The translations under genes and the position numbers were made by a program. From Bryobacterales bacterium (GTDB lineage: Bacteria; Acidobacteriota; Terriglobia; Bryobacterales; Bryobacteraceae), in NCBI GenBank assembly GCA_003163855.1, contig PLRJ01000087.1, forward strand, positions 12,479 to 76,478: a stretch of DNA of 64,000 nucleotides, given 5' to 3'. Under the pieces are notes generated by a model. That model was not told the origin of the DNA. It worked only from the letters and a program-made list of their open reading frames with translations, and did not search any database. Positions 36,263-46,800 of the stretch are shown in pieces. How positions within the stretch are numbered: the stretch's first letter is position 1; each line of letters starts with the position of its first letter.

Positions 36263-39200
36263 TTGGAATCGACATTACCACTCTGCCCGAAAAGAAGTCA
36301 TACCGGCCCTATCCGGTTTAGCACTCATAACCTATTTGCTTTCTTTCTCGTAAATCTGTGTGGCGCGGCATTGTTTGCGCAGAGCACTGATATTTCGATT
36401 GGCACAACAACACTGCAGCCATCTGTGAAACGGCTTGGCATCAACCTGGGTACGTTAGATTACTACGACTCGGGCCAGACCACGCAGAACCTTGTGATGA
36501 ACAATCCAGGGTTCGAAGGCCAGATATGGAATTCAACCATTCGCTGTGCATCAGGCACGGCGACCTCCTGCACCGATGAAGATCAATGGGCAGGCTGGCC
36601 GGCTGGTTTCTGGAATGGCGCAACTTTTGAAGTGTTTTACGGAGCGGCAGCGGGCCGCACCGGCACAGTGACCTATTCAACAGCGCCCGGCAACGGACAA
36701 GGATTGACGCTGAACTTTGCAAGCCCGGGTGTGGCGCCTGGAACCGGCGACTACCTGATTGTGCGCAAGACGGTGCCAGGGGGCTCAAGCGGCGGATGGT
36801 GGCCATCCACTTACGGCAACGGCACCATCGGAGACAACCTGACGGACCTCCCGCCCGGCACGCTGGGCAAGCAAACCGCTGTTTTGAGCGCGCCTACTTC
36901 GTCGGATGCAGCTTCGCTATCGGGCTTCTTCGACTCGGTCGCTGGAAAGACTTTCCTTCAACTGAACGGAACCTACCAACTGCAATTTAAGGCAAAGGGC
37001 ATTGGCGGTTCGAACCAGGTGCAAGTGATGGTGAGCCGCAATGGTGTAGGGACTTACTACAACCAACCAGTCACCTTATCAGGCAGTTGGAATACTTATA
37101 CGGTGAATTTCAGCGCTGCTGAGAATGGATCGGCCATCGGCATCGCGGGCGTGAATTTTGCGACAGTGGGAGCCGACGCTTTCGAACTGGACGACGTCAG
37201 CCTGGTGAAGACCAACGGCGACCCGACGAATACAACTGCTTTCCGCGACCCGGTGGTGAATGCATTACGCACTCTCCAGCCGGGCGTTCTGCGTTACTGG
37301 GGCGGCCAGTTAGGCGACACTCTGGATAACCTGCTGATGCCTCAGTTTGGCCGTCAGCGTGCCGGCTACTCGGCCTGGTGGACAGAATCGGATGCCATTG
37401 ATTACGGCTTGCACGACTTTCTGGTACTGTGCCAGACCATAGGCGCAGAGCCGTGGTTCGTAGTTCCATCAACCTTCTCCACCACGGACGCATCGAACCT
37501 GATTGAGTATCTGGGCGGCAATAGTAGCAGCACAGTTTATGGCGCCAAACGCGCCGCGCTGGGGCAGGCAACGCCCTGGACGCAAGTATTCAGCAAGATC
37601 CACCTTGAATTTGGCAACGAAGCCTGGAACGGAACGTTCAAAGGCGGCAGCATCGAATATTCAGAGCCTTATGGCGGCCGCGCGCAGACCATCTTTGGCG
37701 TGATGCAGGCGAATCCGTCGTTTGCGCCCAACAGCATTGACATGGTGCTGGGCGGACAGGCAGCGTATGTGGGCCGCAACAGCGACATTCAAAACAATTG
37801 CAATAACAACACGACTTTCGCTATCGCTCCCTACACCATGAGCCAGGTGGACAGCTATACCGACAACGAATCTCTCTACGGTTCGACCTTCGCTGAACCC
37901 GAGGCATTTATGTCCAGCAGCGGGTCGGCGGAAGGACTCACGCCGGGCATGGTTTATCAGAACTACCAGGCTATTCAAGGCTCCAACCATCCGGTGCCGC
38001 TGAGCTTCTACGAAATCAATCTCTCGACTCTGGCCGGTGCGATATCGCAGGACGCTCTGAACTCCTACACTCCGTCTCTGGGAGCGGGCCTGATGGTGGC
38101 CGACACGATGCTGCTTAGCATGCGTCAGTTCGGCGTCGTCAACCAACAGTTGTTTGCACTTCCGCAGTATTCCTTTAACCGGCCCGACGGCAAGAGCGTT
38201 CTCCTGTGGGGTTCGGTTGTGGATATGGGCGTCACCGATCGCAAGCGCCCTCAGTTCCTCGCCCTTCAATTGGCCAACCAGGCTCTCAGCAATGGTGCTG
38301 CGATGCTGCAGACCACGCACACGGGTGCGGACCCAACCTGGAATCAGCCTTCAGTGAACTCAGTGCAACTCAATGGAGCGCACTTCCTTCATTCGTTCGC
38401 TTTCTCGAATAATGGAACCGGGTCAGTGGTTGTCTTCAACCTGTCGCGAAGCTCGTCTTTGCCGGTTACTTTCAGTGGACCGAACGCGCCATCGGGCACA
38501 GTTCAAATGCAGCAGCTAACCTCTGCCAACCCAACCGACACGAACGAAGCCGCCAATATCGTGAACATCGTGCCTTCGACTCTGAACGGGTTCGTGGGAT
38601 CGTCGGGCCTGACCCTGCCTCCCTACTCAATGACAGTTCTTACCTGGACCACAACATCGAATCCGGCGCCGGTGATTTCAGCCGTGGCCGCTTCGAACAT
38701 CTCAGGAACATCGGCCACAATTAGCTGGACCACTGATCAGCCTTCCTCTTCAATCGTCAACTACGGAACCAGCAGCGCTTACGGTTCCGCCTCTCCTCTG
38801 AACTCTACGCTAACGACTGCCCACTCCGTAACTCTCGCCGGTCTGACGCAGGGCGTTACTTACAACTATCAGGTTGCTTCCGCCAATTCTGCCGGTACTA
38901 CCTCTACTTCCAGCAACTACACATTTGCTACTACGGCAGCGGCGCCGCCGGTTGTCTCCGGAGTTACGGCCACGGCCATCAGCGCAAACTCAGCCACCAT
39001 CGTCTGGAATACCGACCAGCCTTCTTCTGCGCTGGTCCAGTATGGAACCACGAGTGCTTACGGTTCAACCTCAGCGCTGAGTTCCTCCCTAACCGCGGCA
39101 CACGCGATCACGATCACCGGCTTAACATCGGGCACGGTCTACAACTACGATGTCGTCTCTGCCAACGCAGCTGGCAAGTCCACGACGTCAGGAAACTTCA

Positions 39201-40336
39201 CATTTACCACTCTGACCGTGCCGCCGGTTATCTCAGCGGTGAGCGCCACGAGCATCAGCGCCACTTCGGCGACCATCGTCTGGACCACAGATCAGGCTTC
39301 GTCGTCGCAAGTGCAGTACGGAACGACGACTTCTTACGGTTCTAGCTCGGCCCTGAACTCTTCGCTGGTCACTACGCACTCAGTAACACTTAACGGATTA
39401 ACGCCGGGCGCCACTTACAACTACGCTGTGGTTTCCGCTAACTTCGCAGGCAACTCGGCCACCTCCGCTAACTTTAGCTTCACCACCCCGTCGGCCGCTC
39501 CTGCCATTTCGGCAGTAACCGCCGGCAACCTAACAACTACTTCGGCCACCATCGCCTGGACGACAAACCAGCCGAGCAACTCGCAAGTCCTGTACGGCGC
39601 AACAACAGCCTATGGTTCGTCCACCAGCATCAACTACAACTTGGTCACGGCACACTCAGTCGCGTTGACTGGATTAACGCCCGGCACAACTTACAACTAT
39701 GCCGTTGTTTCGCAAAACGCCTCCGGCAATACCAGCACATCGAGCAACTTCACCTTCACCACCAGCCCGGCGGCGGCTTCTCCGACCCCCGGTCCGCAGG
39801 TAGGCTATGTAGCCTTCTGGGGCATCACGGGATCAAGCATAACCATCTCATGGTCTACCAATACGCTTGCCACGACCGCAGTAGCGTACGGCACAACATC
39901 GGCCCTGGGTCAGATGAGTCCGGTGCAAACGGCCTTAACCGCTAATCACGGAGTCGTTTTGACGGGCTTGAACGGCGGAACCACCTATTACTTCGTCGCT
40001 CAGTCTACCGATGCTAACGGTAATACTGGTTCCTCGACGATGTATAGCTTTACCACGGCTAATACAAACCCGCCGGTGATCACCGGCATCAACGTAACAC
40101 CGGGCAGCGGCAATACCGCTACCATCAGCTGGACCACCAACGTGCCGGCGGTGAGTTGGGTCACCTTCGGGACGAGCACCAGCTACGGACACTGGTCGCA
40201 GTTCACTTCACCCACAACCAACCCGCAACCTGCAATGGGGTGGGTTCCAAGCGGCGTGGTTCACTATCAACTGCATAGCGTAGACTCTTCCGGACATGAG
40301 GAAGATTCGCCGGACTACACGTTCGTCGAGCCTTAA
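36263..40336 (+). CDS. Large secreted GH-A-like protein with 6 C-terminal FN3-like modules (paralogue 2)
   Basis: 1357 aa; STDISIGTTTLQPSVKRLGINLGTLDYYDSGQTTQNL; IHLEFGNEAWNGTFKGG; PLSFYEINLSTLAG; six FN3-like repeats. Confidence 0.85.
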   Translation: MESTLPLCPKRSHTGPIRFSTHNLFAFFLVNLCGAALFAQSTDISIGTTTLQPSVKRLGINLGTLDYYDSGQTTQNLVMNNPGFEGQIWNSTIRCASGTATSCTDEDQWAGWPAGFWNGATFEVFYGAAAGRTGTVTYSTAPGNGQGLTLNFASPGVAPGTGDYLIVRKTVPGGSSGGWWPSTYGNGTIGDNLTDLPPGTLGKQTAVLSAPTSSDAASLSGFFDSVAGKTFLQLNGTYQLQFKAKGIGGSNQVQVMVSRNGVGTYYNQPVTLSGSWNTYTVNFSAAENGSAIGIAGVNFATVGADAFELDDVSLVKTNGDPTNTTAFRDPVVNALRTLQPGVLRYWGGQLGDTLDNLLMPQFGRQRAGYSAWWTESDAIDYGLHDFLVLCQTIGAEPWFVVPSTFSTTDASNLIEYLGGNSSSTVYGAKRAALGQATPWTQVFSKIHLEFGNEAWNGTFKGGSIEYSEPYGGRAQTIFGVMQANPSFAPNSIDMVLGGQAAYVGRNSDIQNNCNNNTTFAIAPYTMSQVDSYTDNESLYGSTFAEPEAFMSSSGSAEGLTPGMVYQNYQAIQGSNHPVPLSFYEINLSTLAGAISQDALNSYTPSLGAGLMVADTMLLSMRQFGVVNQQLFALPQYSFNRPDGKSVLLWGSVVDMGVTDRKRPQFLALQLANQALSNGAAMLQTTHTGADPTWNQPSVNSVQLNGAHFLHSFAFSNNGTGSVVVFNLSRSSSLPVTFSGPNAPSGTVQMQQLTSANPTDTNEAANIVNIVPSTLNGFVGSSGLTLPPYSMTVLTWTTTSNPAPVISAVAASNISGTSATISWTTDQPSSSIVNYGTSSAYGSASPLNSTLTTAHSVTLAGLTQGVTYNYQVASANSAGTTSTSSNYTFATTAAAPPVVSGVTATAISANSATIVWNTDQPSSALVQYGTTSAYGSTSALSSSLTAAHAITITGLTSGTVYNYDVVSANAAGKSTTSGNFTFTTLTVPPVISAVSATSISATSATIVWTTDQASSSQVQYGTTTSYGSSSALNSSLVTTHSVTLNGLTPGATYNYAVVSANFAGNSATSANFSFTTPSAAPAISAVTAGNLTTTSATIAWTTNQPSNSQVLYGATTAYGSSTSINYNLVTAHSVALTGLTPGTTYNYAVVSQNASGNTSTSSNFTFTTSPAAASPTPGPQVGYVAFWGITGSSITISWSTNTLATTAVAYGTTSALGQMSPVQTALTANHGVVLTGLNGGTTYYFVAQSTDANGNTGSSTMYSFTTANTNPPVITGINVTPGSGNTATISWTTNVPAVSWVTFGTSTSYGHWSQFTSPTTNPQPAMGWVPSGVVHYQLHSVDSSGHEEDSPDYTFVEP

Positions 40337-40360
40337 TCCTTAAAGCAAAACGCCCGCAAC

Positions 40361-40409
40361 AAAGCGCCAGCGACGGACCCAAGTCCGTGCTGGCGCTTTC
40401 TTTCTTTTT
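40361..40409 (+). terminator. Rho-independent-like terminator after FN3 paralogue 2
   Basis: AAAGCGCCAGC-G-ACGGAC-CCAA-GTCCGT-GCTGGCGCTTT followed by CTTTCTTTTTG. Confidence 0.8.
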
Positions 40410-40564
40410 GGGAACATCAGGCGTCTGTGACCGCGTAAGAACGCCGCGGATCGTCGACGCAAGAGGAGCCAAAGTAACAATCTGAAGATAGGGAATGGCG
40501 CGGTCGCGAGGGATGCCTGGTCTAAATCGCAGTCGAAAGACTCGGCAATTGCGGCCGGCAATTT

Positions 40565-41041
40565 TCAGGATGACCCCAACAGAGGTGGCATCCGTCTGCG
40601 GAATATGGCGAGAATCCAATAGCCGATCATGACACCGAACGCGTTTAATAGTATGTCGTCGACATCGAATATTCCTACACGGAACAAGACTTCTGTTCCT
40701 TCCATAGCAAGACCAACGGCAACCGCGAGAACGAGCGAGCGTCGCCATGCCAGGCGTGGAGAGACAAGCGAAGCGAGCAATCCTACCGGCGTAAAAGGGA
40801 AGATGTTCCCGAGTAAATTTACCGCCGCTATGAAGCGATTCGGACGGCCGTTCAGAAAAGGCCAGATGGTATTGAACGGCGTGAAGTTTCCCGGACCAGT
40901 GTGGGTGCCGTTGAACTTCAGCCTCAGATGGCCGATGTGAATCATAGGCGCGGCCTTGAACACCACGAGTGTGATCAGAAGCGCGCTATAGCCAATGAGA
41001 GCGCACAGTGCGACCCAACGCATTCTTTTCACGAAGATCAC
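40565..41041 (-). CDS. VanZ-like family membrane protein
   Basis: 158 aa; NFTPFNTIWPFLNG...NLLGNIFPFTPVGLLASLV...EGTEVLFRVGIFDVDDILLNAFGVMIGYWIL. Confidence 0.85.
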   Translation of the reverse strand: MIFVKRMRWVALCALIGYSALLITLVVFKAAPMIHIGHLRLKFNGTHTGPGNFTPFNTIWPFLNGRPNRFIAAVNLLGNIFPFTPVGLLASLVSPRLAWRRSLVLAVAVGLAMEGTEVLFRVGIFDVDDILLNAFGVMIGYWILAIFRRRMPPLLGSS

Positions 41042-41136
41042 TCACACCAGACTCCAGCCAGTGTTGCCTCTTTCTTCATCTAGCGCACTTGCAGTAAGAG
41101 CTAAGATCGGCCCTCCACCATACGGTCGGGCTTAGT

Positions 41137-41400
41137 CTAAATGGCCGCTGCAGCATGGTAACCATCCATCCGGGGAATCTGGCAATCCATCAGCACTAGG
41201 TCAAATTGCTGAGCTTCCAACGCGGTCGGTGCGAGCACTCCGTCGTCCGCCAAATCACATTCGCAACGCAGCATCTTAACGATTCCCGGCTGAGAGCCAG
41301 GGCTTTGTCCCACTTGTTTTTGCTGCGCGATGTCCTGTTTAATCCCCAACATGCGAAGCGGCGTTTCGTCGGCCTCAGAGCGGGCGTCAGCCCTGGTGCG
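41137..41400 (-). pseudogene. Remnant of a hybrid sensor kinase/response regulator (PAS-PAC end joined to partial receiver domain)
   Basis: Frame reads ADETPLRMLGIKQDIAQQKQVGQSPGSQPGIVKMLRCECDLADDGVLAPTALEAQQFDLVLMDCQIPRMDGYHAAAAI*; kinase core absent and receiver truncated after the phospho-Asp motif. Confidence 0.6.
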
Positions 41401-42442
41401 AAAAGCGTTCCTTCATGCGAAGGAAAACCGATTCGTACCAGCGGAAACTCGCCTGCGCCACAAAGTAAGTGATCACCGATCCACATCCGAAGAGCGCAAT
41501 CGGGGGAAGCGGGGCCGCTTTCCTTAAGAAGCCAAGACAAAGCTGGTGCAGCATGTACATGCCATAACTGACGCGGCCGATGGATTGGAAAGGCTCCCAG
41601 TCAAAGAACCACGCCAAGGCGTGATCGGGGCGGATGACGGAGGAGACCACCAAGCAGGTCATGGCAATTGAAAGCGGAAGTTCGTGGGCGTTGATCCAGG
41701 CCAGAATCATAACAGCGGCCAGCCAGAGAAGACTGCAAGCCCTGGGATAAGTTATAGCAGCTATATATTTAAAGCTGATAGGGTTGTCTAACGCATGTGC
41801 CGCCAGGACGCCAAGAACAAGCGGGGCCGAGATCTTGGCAATAACGATTCCCAGCGGAAAGAAGCCGGACGCCGTATGAAGCGCTAGGGCGACTAACAGA
41901 GCCGGCACGGCGAAGGAGCGGAAATACTTCTCAAGTGAAGGAACCACTAAGTAGAACTGCTCCTCCGTTGCCAGTGACCAGGAGTAGTAGAAAATGACCT
42001 GCGCGCCTAGCGGAACAAACCAATTGGAGGTGTAGGTGGCAAAGAAAGGAAGATTGTGGAAGAATTCCATGCCAGCCTGGGTATGCCGTTGCGTGGCAAA
42101 GACTAGAACCACATAAACCAGCAGGACAGCGTAATAGAGCGGAAAGATTCTCAGCGACCGGCGCGCATAGAACTTGGGAAGAGAGATCTCGCCGAACTTG
42201 CGCCGCTCCCTTAACAGCAAAGTAGTAATGAGAAAGCCGCTGATGGCAAAAAAGATCTGGACGCCTAGGAAGCCTTTTCCAATTTCGGTGGCATGATGCC
42301 AGATTACGGCTAGAATACTGAAGCAGCGCAGGCCGTCAAGCGAAGCAAACTTCTTGATCTTTAGGAACTCGGCGTGTCGACTGACATGGACATCCGCAGG
42401 ACTGGATAAAACTGAACTCATTCTCTTTCGTATCGTATACAA
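41387..42442 (-). CDS. Acyltransferase 3 family membrane protein (OafA-like)
   Basis: 351 aa; LDGLRCFSILAVIWHHATEIGKGFLGVQIFFAISGFLITTLLLRERRKFGEISLPKFYARRSLRIFPLYYAVLL...SWSLATEEQFYLVVP. Confidence 0.9.
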   Translation of the reverse strand: MYTIRKRMSSVLSSPADVHVSRHAEFLKIKKFASLDGLRCFSILAVIWHHATEIGKGFLGVQIFFAISGFLITTLLLRERRKFGEISLPKFYARRSLRIFPLYYAVLLVYVVLVFATQRHTQAGMEFFHNLPFFATYTSNWFVPLGAQVIFYYSWSLATEEQFYLVVPSLEKYFRSFAVPALLVALALHTASGFFPLGIVIAKISAPLVLGVLAAHALDNPISFKYIAAITYPRACSLLWLAAVMILAWINAHELPLSIAMTCLVVSSVIRPDHALAWFFDWEPFQSIGRVSYGMYMLHQLCLGFLRKAAPLPPIALFGCGSVITYFVAQASFRWYESVFLRMKERFSHQG

Positions 42443-42445
42443 GAC

Positions 42446-43726
42446 TCATGTGTGCGCCATGTGCTTTACGATCTCACTCCGCTCCTTAAATAAATCCTCA
42501 TCGTTAAATCGCTTTCCATTAGCTGCCGCCTGTGACAGCAAGCGCCTCAGTTCGCTTCGCCTGCCAGATAGTTCAGCAATTCTTTCGCCAAGAGCCTGCC
42601 AATCGTGCATGGGCACGTACGATCCGCCTCCCCGCTCGACCGTCAAATCCTGGGCGAAGGCATTATCATATCCCACAATCGCGGTGCCGCAGATCAGGGC
42701 CTCCAGCAAACAGCGCGGAGATTCGGGTGTAATGTGGGTGAAAAGCATCAGGTGTGAGTTGCGCAGGCCTTCGAGCAGGACTTTTCGATCGGACACGAAC
42801 CCGGCCAGGTTCACCATGCCATTTAGCCCAAGAGCGTTGATTTCAGCCTCTACCTTGGGGCGCAACTCGCCGTCGCCATACCAAGTGGCGCTGACGGCGA
42901 CGCCTTTATCGCGTGCACGGCCAATCGCCTTTACCCACTCAAGCGGAGCTTTCATCTCAGCCATTCTGCCGGCATAGGCGATGCGCAGTTCGTTCGAATT
43001 GCACACTTCTTGCAGTTTAACTTCCATTTCCTGAGCGGAAATGGCGTCTGAGGGTTTCGTGTGCACGTCGTGCACGATGTGGTTGTTCTTACACCAGGGT
43101 GAATACGCGGCATAACATTCCTGCCCATGCCACAAACCGGCGGCGCAAGGGGTAATGACATACCGATGATAGCGGTCCATCAGATCCGCTTCGATTCTCT
43201 TCTTCCAGGCACGCGGGCCGGTGCTGCCTGATGCCAATTTGCGTAGAAGCTGCGATTCAACGCGATCGGTATGGATAGCATAGGGGCGCCCTTGTTTCTT
43301 CGCTTCGACGGCCGCGAGTGCCGCCCAATCGCCTACGAGCCCGCCAATGGCGAACTGCAAATACTCGCAGGCTTTGATTTGCTCCGCCAGAAGTTTGCGA
43401 CAGCGCGGATAGTTCCGCACAAAATCTTTGATTCCATAGGCCCAGGGCAGAGGTATGCAAGTAACGCGATCGTTCAGGACACTGGTGGTGTCCTCCCACA
43501 CAATGGTCTTGTCCGCCTGCGCAATCTCCTCAGGCATTACTGGCGCAGCGGCAACAACCTTTGAGAAATTGTCCGCCCAGCGATTCAAACCATTGCACGC
43601 CTGCGCTTCAAAGAGGAGCCTATTTCCTTTCAGGCGGAACGGGACGGGCAGTACAAGAAGCATGCTCCCCGGAACAAACGAAGCCACTGAGTCGATTACC
43701 ATTCTTAATTCAAGCGGAGTGTACAA
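42446..43726 (-). CDS. GT4-like glycosyltransferase
   Basis: 426 aa; LRIAYAGRMAEMKAPLEWVKAIGRARDKGV...VNLAGFVSDRKVLLEGLRNSHLMLFTHITPESPRCLLEALICGTAIVGYDN. Confidence 0.85.
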   Translation of the reverse strand: MYTPLELRMVIDSVASFVPGSMLLVLPVPFRLKGNRLLFEAQACNGLNRWADNFSKVVAAAPVMPEEIAQADKTIVWEDTTSVLNDRVTCIPLPWAYGIKDFVRNYPRCRKLLAEQIKACEYLQFAIGGLVGDWAALAAVEAKKQGRPYAIHTDRVESQLLRKLASGSTGPRAWKKRIEADLMDRYHRYVITPCAAGLWHGQECYAAYSPWCKNNHIVHDVHTKPSDAISAQEMEVKLQEVCNSNELRIAYAGRMAEMKAPLEWVKAIGRARDKGVAVSATWYGDGELRPKVEAEINALGLNGMVNLAGFVSDRKVLLEGLRNSHLMLFTHITPESPRCLLEALICGTAIVGYDNAFAQDLTVERGGGSYVPMHDWQALGERIAELSGRRSELRRLLSQAAANGKRFNDEDLFKERSEIVKHMAHT

Positions 43727-43834
43727 GCCAATTGTGGTACTCGCGACTGATTTTTCGCAATATACTCGTGTACTGGCTTGTTCTGGGAGCGAGAGACGGA
43801 CTAAGCGACCTAATCCGTCGGATGGAGCAGTAGC

Positions 43835-46800
43835 TTAAGGTTCGACGAATGTCTGGTCGGGCCAGAATGTCTGATTTCCGTAAATGTCGGTACTAACCAA
43901 CTGGTAATGCACGACGCCGCTAGGTACGTGTCCCATCGCCGGCGTGGGATTAGTAGTCAAGCTGGTAGTAGACGACCACTGGTTATAGGCAGTGGTCGGA
44001 CCGAACTGTACATAGCTATAAGTGGGTGTGGAAGTTGTCCATGAAACGAAGGCCGTATTGCCGCTGCCCGGAGTTACTGTAATGGCTGAGATCGACGGTC
44101 CGCTGGCACCTGTGGACGTGGTGAAGGAGTAAGTTGACGAATAGCCGGTGTTGCCGTTGGCATCGGTCGACTGGGCCACGAAATAATAGGTCGTGGAACT
44201 CTTCAAGCCGGTTAAAGTCACTCCGTGATTATTAGTGAGAGTGGTCTGAACGGGTGTCGTTTGGCCCAGGGCAGGACTTAAGCCATAGGACACCGCAGTG
44301 GTTGCAACATTATCAGTGGACCATGAAATGCTAATGCCGGAAGCATTCACACCCCACGAGTTCAGATATAAGAGAACCGGGCCATTGCTGGACGAGGCGG
44401 GAGTTGAGGCGGCGGGAGGGGGAGTGGCGGTGCTACTGCTGGAGCCTCCCGTAGTGAAACTGTAGGTGGCGGAATAGCCCGTATTTCCGTTAGAGTCAGT
44501 AGACTGAGCTACAAAATAGTACGTTGTCCCGCTGGCTAAGCCGTTGAGCACGACTCCGTGGCTTACCGTGAGCCCAGTTTGGACGGGGGTTACCGTCCCT
44601 AACGCAGTGCTAGTACCATACGCTACGGCAGTAGTAGAACCCACATTTGTGGACCAGGAAATCGAGGCACTGTTGCTGGTGATGCCCCACGACAGCAGAT
44701 ACGAAATCTGCGGTGGAGGACCAGTACTCGCGGAGGCACTGGAACCGGTGGTGGTTTGCGTGCTGCTTATAGTGGTAAAAGTATAGACCGTAGAAGTACT
44801 GGAATTGCCGTTTACATCGGTGGCATTGCAAACGAAGTAATAGGTTGTTCCACTTGCCAGGCCGGTTAAGGTAACGCCGTGGGAAACCGTTAAGTAACTT
44901 TGCACAGGCGTTGTTGTACCTAACGATGTCGTAGTGCCGTAGGACAAGGAAGTTGTCGCTGGGGAACTGGTAGACCAGGAAACGGTAATTCCCGACGTGC
45001 TGACGCCCCATGACACTACGTACGAGATGGCTGGTCCGGCGCCAGACGAGGAACCAGTCACCGGCGGAGGGGCTGCTGCCGCGGCCGGTGACGTCGCGAA
45101 GGTGAAGTTGCTGGACGCAGCAGAAGTTCCGGCAGAGTTAGCCGAAACTACCGAAAAGTTATAGGTCGTGCCGGCCGCGAGCCCGGTGAGTGTCACCGAG
45201 TGAGTTGTAGTCAGCGAACTGCTGGCGGCTGAACTTGAACCATAGGCGGTGGTGGTTCCATAGAAAACCTGGGATGAAGATGCCTGATCTGTGGTCCAGG
45301 TAATTGTGGCGGACGATGTGGTCAGGCCGCTCGCAGCCACTGCGGAAATGACCGGCGCCGGCGTAACTACGGGCGCGGCTGCGGTGGTTCCACCCCAAGT
45401 CAAAACAGTCATAGAATAAGGCGGTAAAGATAGGCCGGAAGAGGCATTGAAGCTGTTGAGCGTCGACGCGGTGATATTCACTACGCTTGAGTTTTCGTTG
45501 GTATCTGTTGGGTAAGCAGAGGTCAACTGCTGCATCTGTACGGTTCCGGAAGGAGCATTAGAGCCGCTGAAGGTAACGGGCAGCGCACTGCTGCGGGACA
45601 GATTGAAAACGATGGCCGAACGGCTGCTCCCGTTAGCGAAAGCAAAAGAATGCAGGTAGTGAGCGCCGTTGAATTGAACGGTGTTCACCAACGGCTGATT
45701 CCAGGTGGGATCAGCTCCACTGTGCACGGTCTGCAGCATAGCTGCTCCGTTGCTGAGGGCTTGGTTGGCAAGCTGAAGGGCCAGAAACTGCGGTCTTCTA
45801 AGGTTCGCCGAGCCCATATCAACAACCGCGCCCCAAAGCAAAGCGGTAAGGCCGTCGGAGCGCATGAAGTTGTATTGCGGGAGCGCAAACAGTTCCTGAT
45901 TTACCACACCGAAATTACGCAGACTGAGCAGCATGGTATCGGCAACCATCAAGCCGGCGCCCAAACTTGGCGTGTAAGAGTTCAGCGCCTGCTGGGATAT
46001 AGATCCAGATAGCGTCGCCATATTGATCTCATAAAAGCTCATGGGAACCGGATGTGAGGAAGCTTGTATGGCTTGGTAATCCTGCAGCACTTCGCCTGGA
46101 GTCTCACCTTCGGCGGTGCCGCTACTGGACATGAAGGCTTCCGGTTCTGCGAACGTGGAACCGAACAAGGATTCGTTGTCGGAGTAGCTATCCACCGTGC
46201 CCATAGTGTAGGGCGCTACCGCCAGCGAGTCGTTATTGTTCATAGCATTCAAAATGGCGGTGTTACGCGCGGCGTAGGCCGCCTGGCCGCCAGCGACGAG
46301 GTCAAAATTGCCAGCCACAAAGTTAGGATTCGAGCGAAAGATGCCGAAGATCGTCTGGGCGCGGCTCCCGTAGGGTGCCGCATACTCGATGCTGCCGCCT
46401 TTGAAGCTTCCATTCCACGCTTCGTTACCGAACTCCAAATGAATCTTTGAAAATACTGAGGTCCAAGGCGCGTTCTGCCCGAGGGCGGCTCGTTTGGCGC
46501 CATAAGTCGATGTGGAAGCTCCAGCAAGATATTCGATCAGGTTGTTGGCGTCGGTTGTACTGAAGGTGGAGGGTACGACAAACCAGGGTTCGGCTCCAAT
46601 TGCCTGGCACAGCCCGAGAAAGTCGTGCAAGCCGTAGTCAACCACGTCCGACTCGGTGTACCAGGCGAGATAACCGGACCTCTGCCGCCCGAACTGCGGT
46701 TGAAGGAGGTTATCCAAGGTGTCACCCAGTTGGCCACCCCAATACCGGAGCACCCCAGGATTCAGCGTCCGTAGTGCACTGACTACTGGATCGCGAAAAG

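Noticed and set aside
40340-40561. Minus ORFs 40203..40748 and 40340..40561
   Set aside because: They cover the terminator hairpin and overlap the FN3 and VanZ genes; composition not protein-like.
37661-46450. ORFs 37661..38320 (-), 45650..46012 (+), 46064..46450 (+), 25119..25637 (-)
   Set aside because: Equivalent antisense ORFs recur in all three FN3 paralogues because the sense sequences are homologous; not independent genes.
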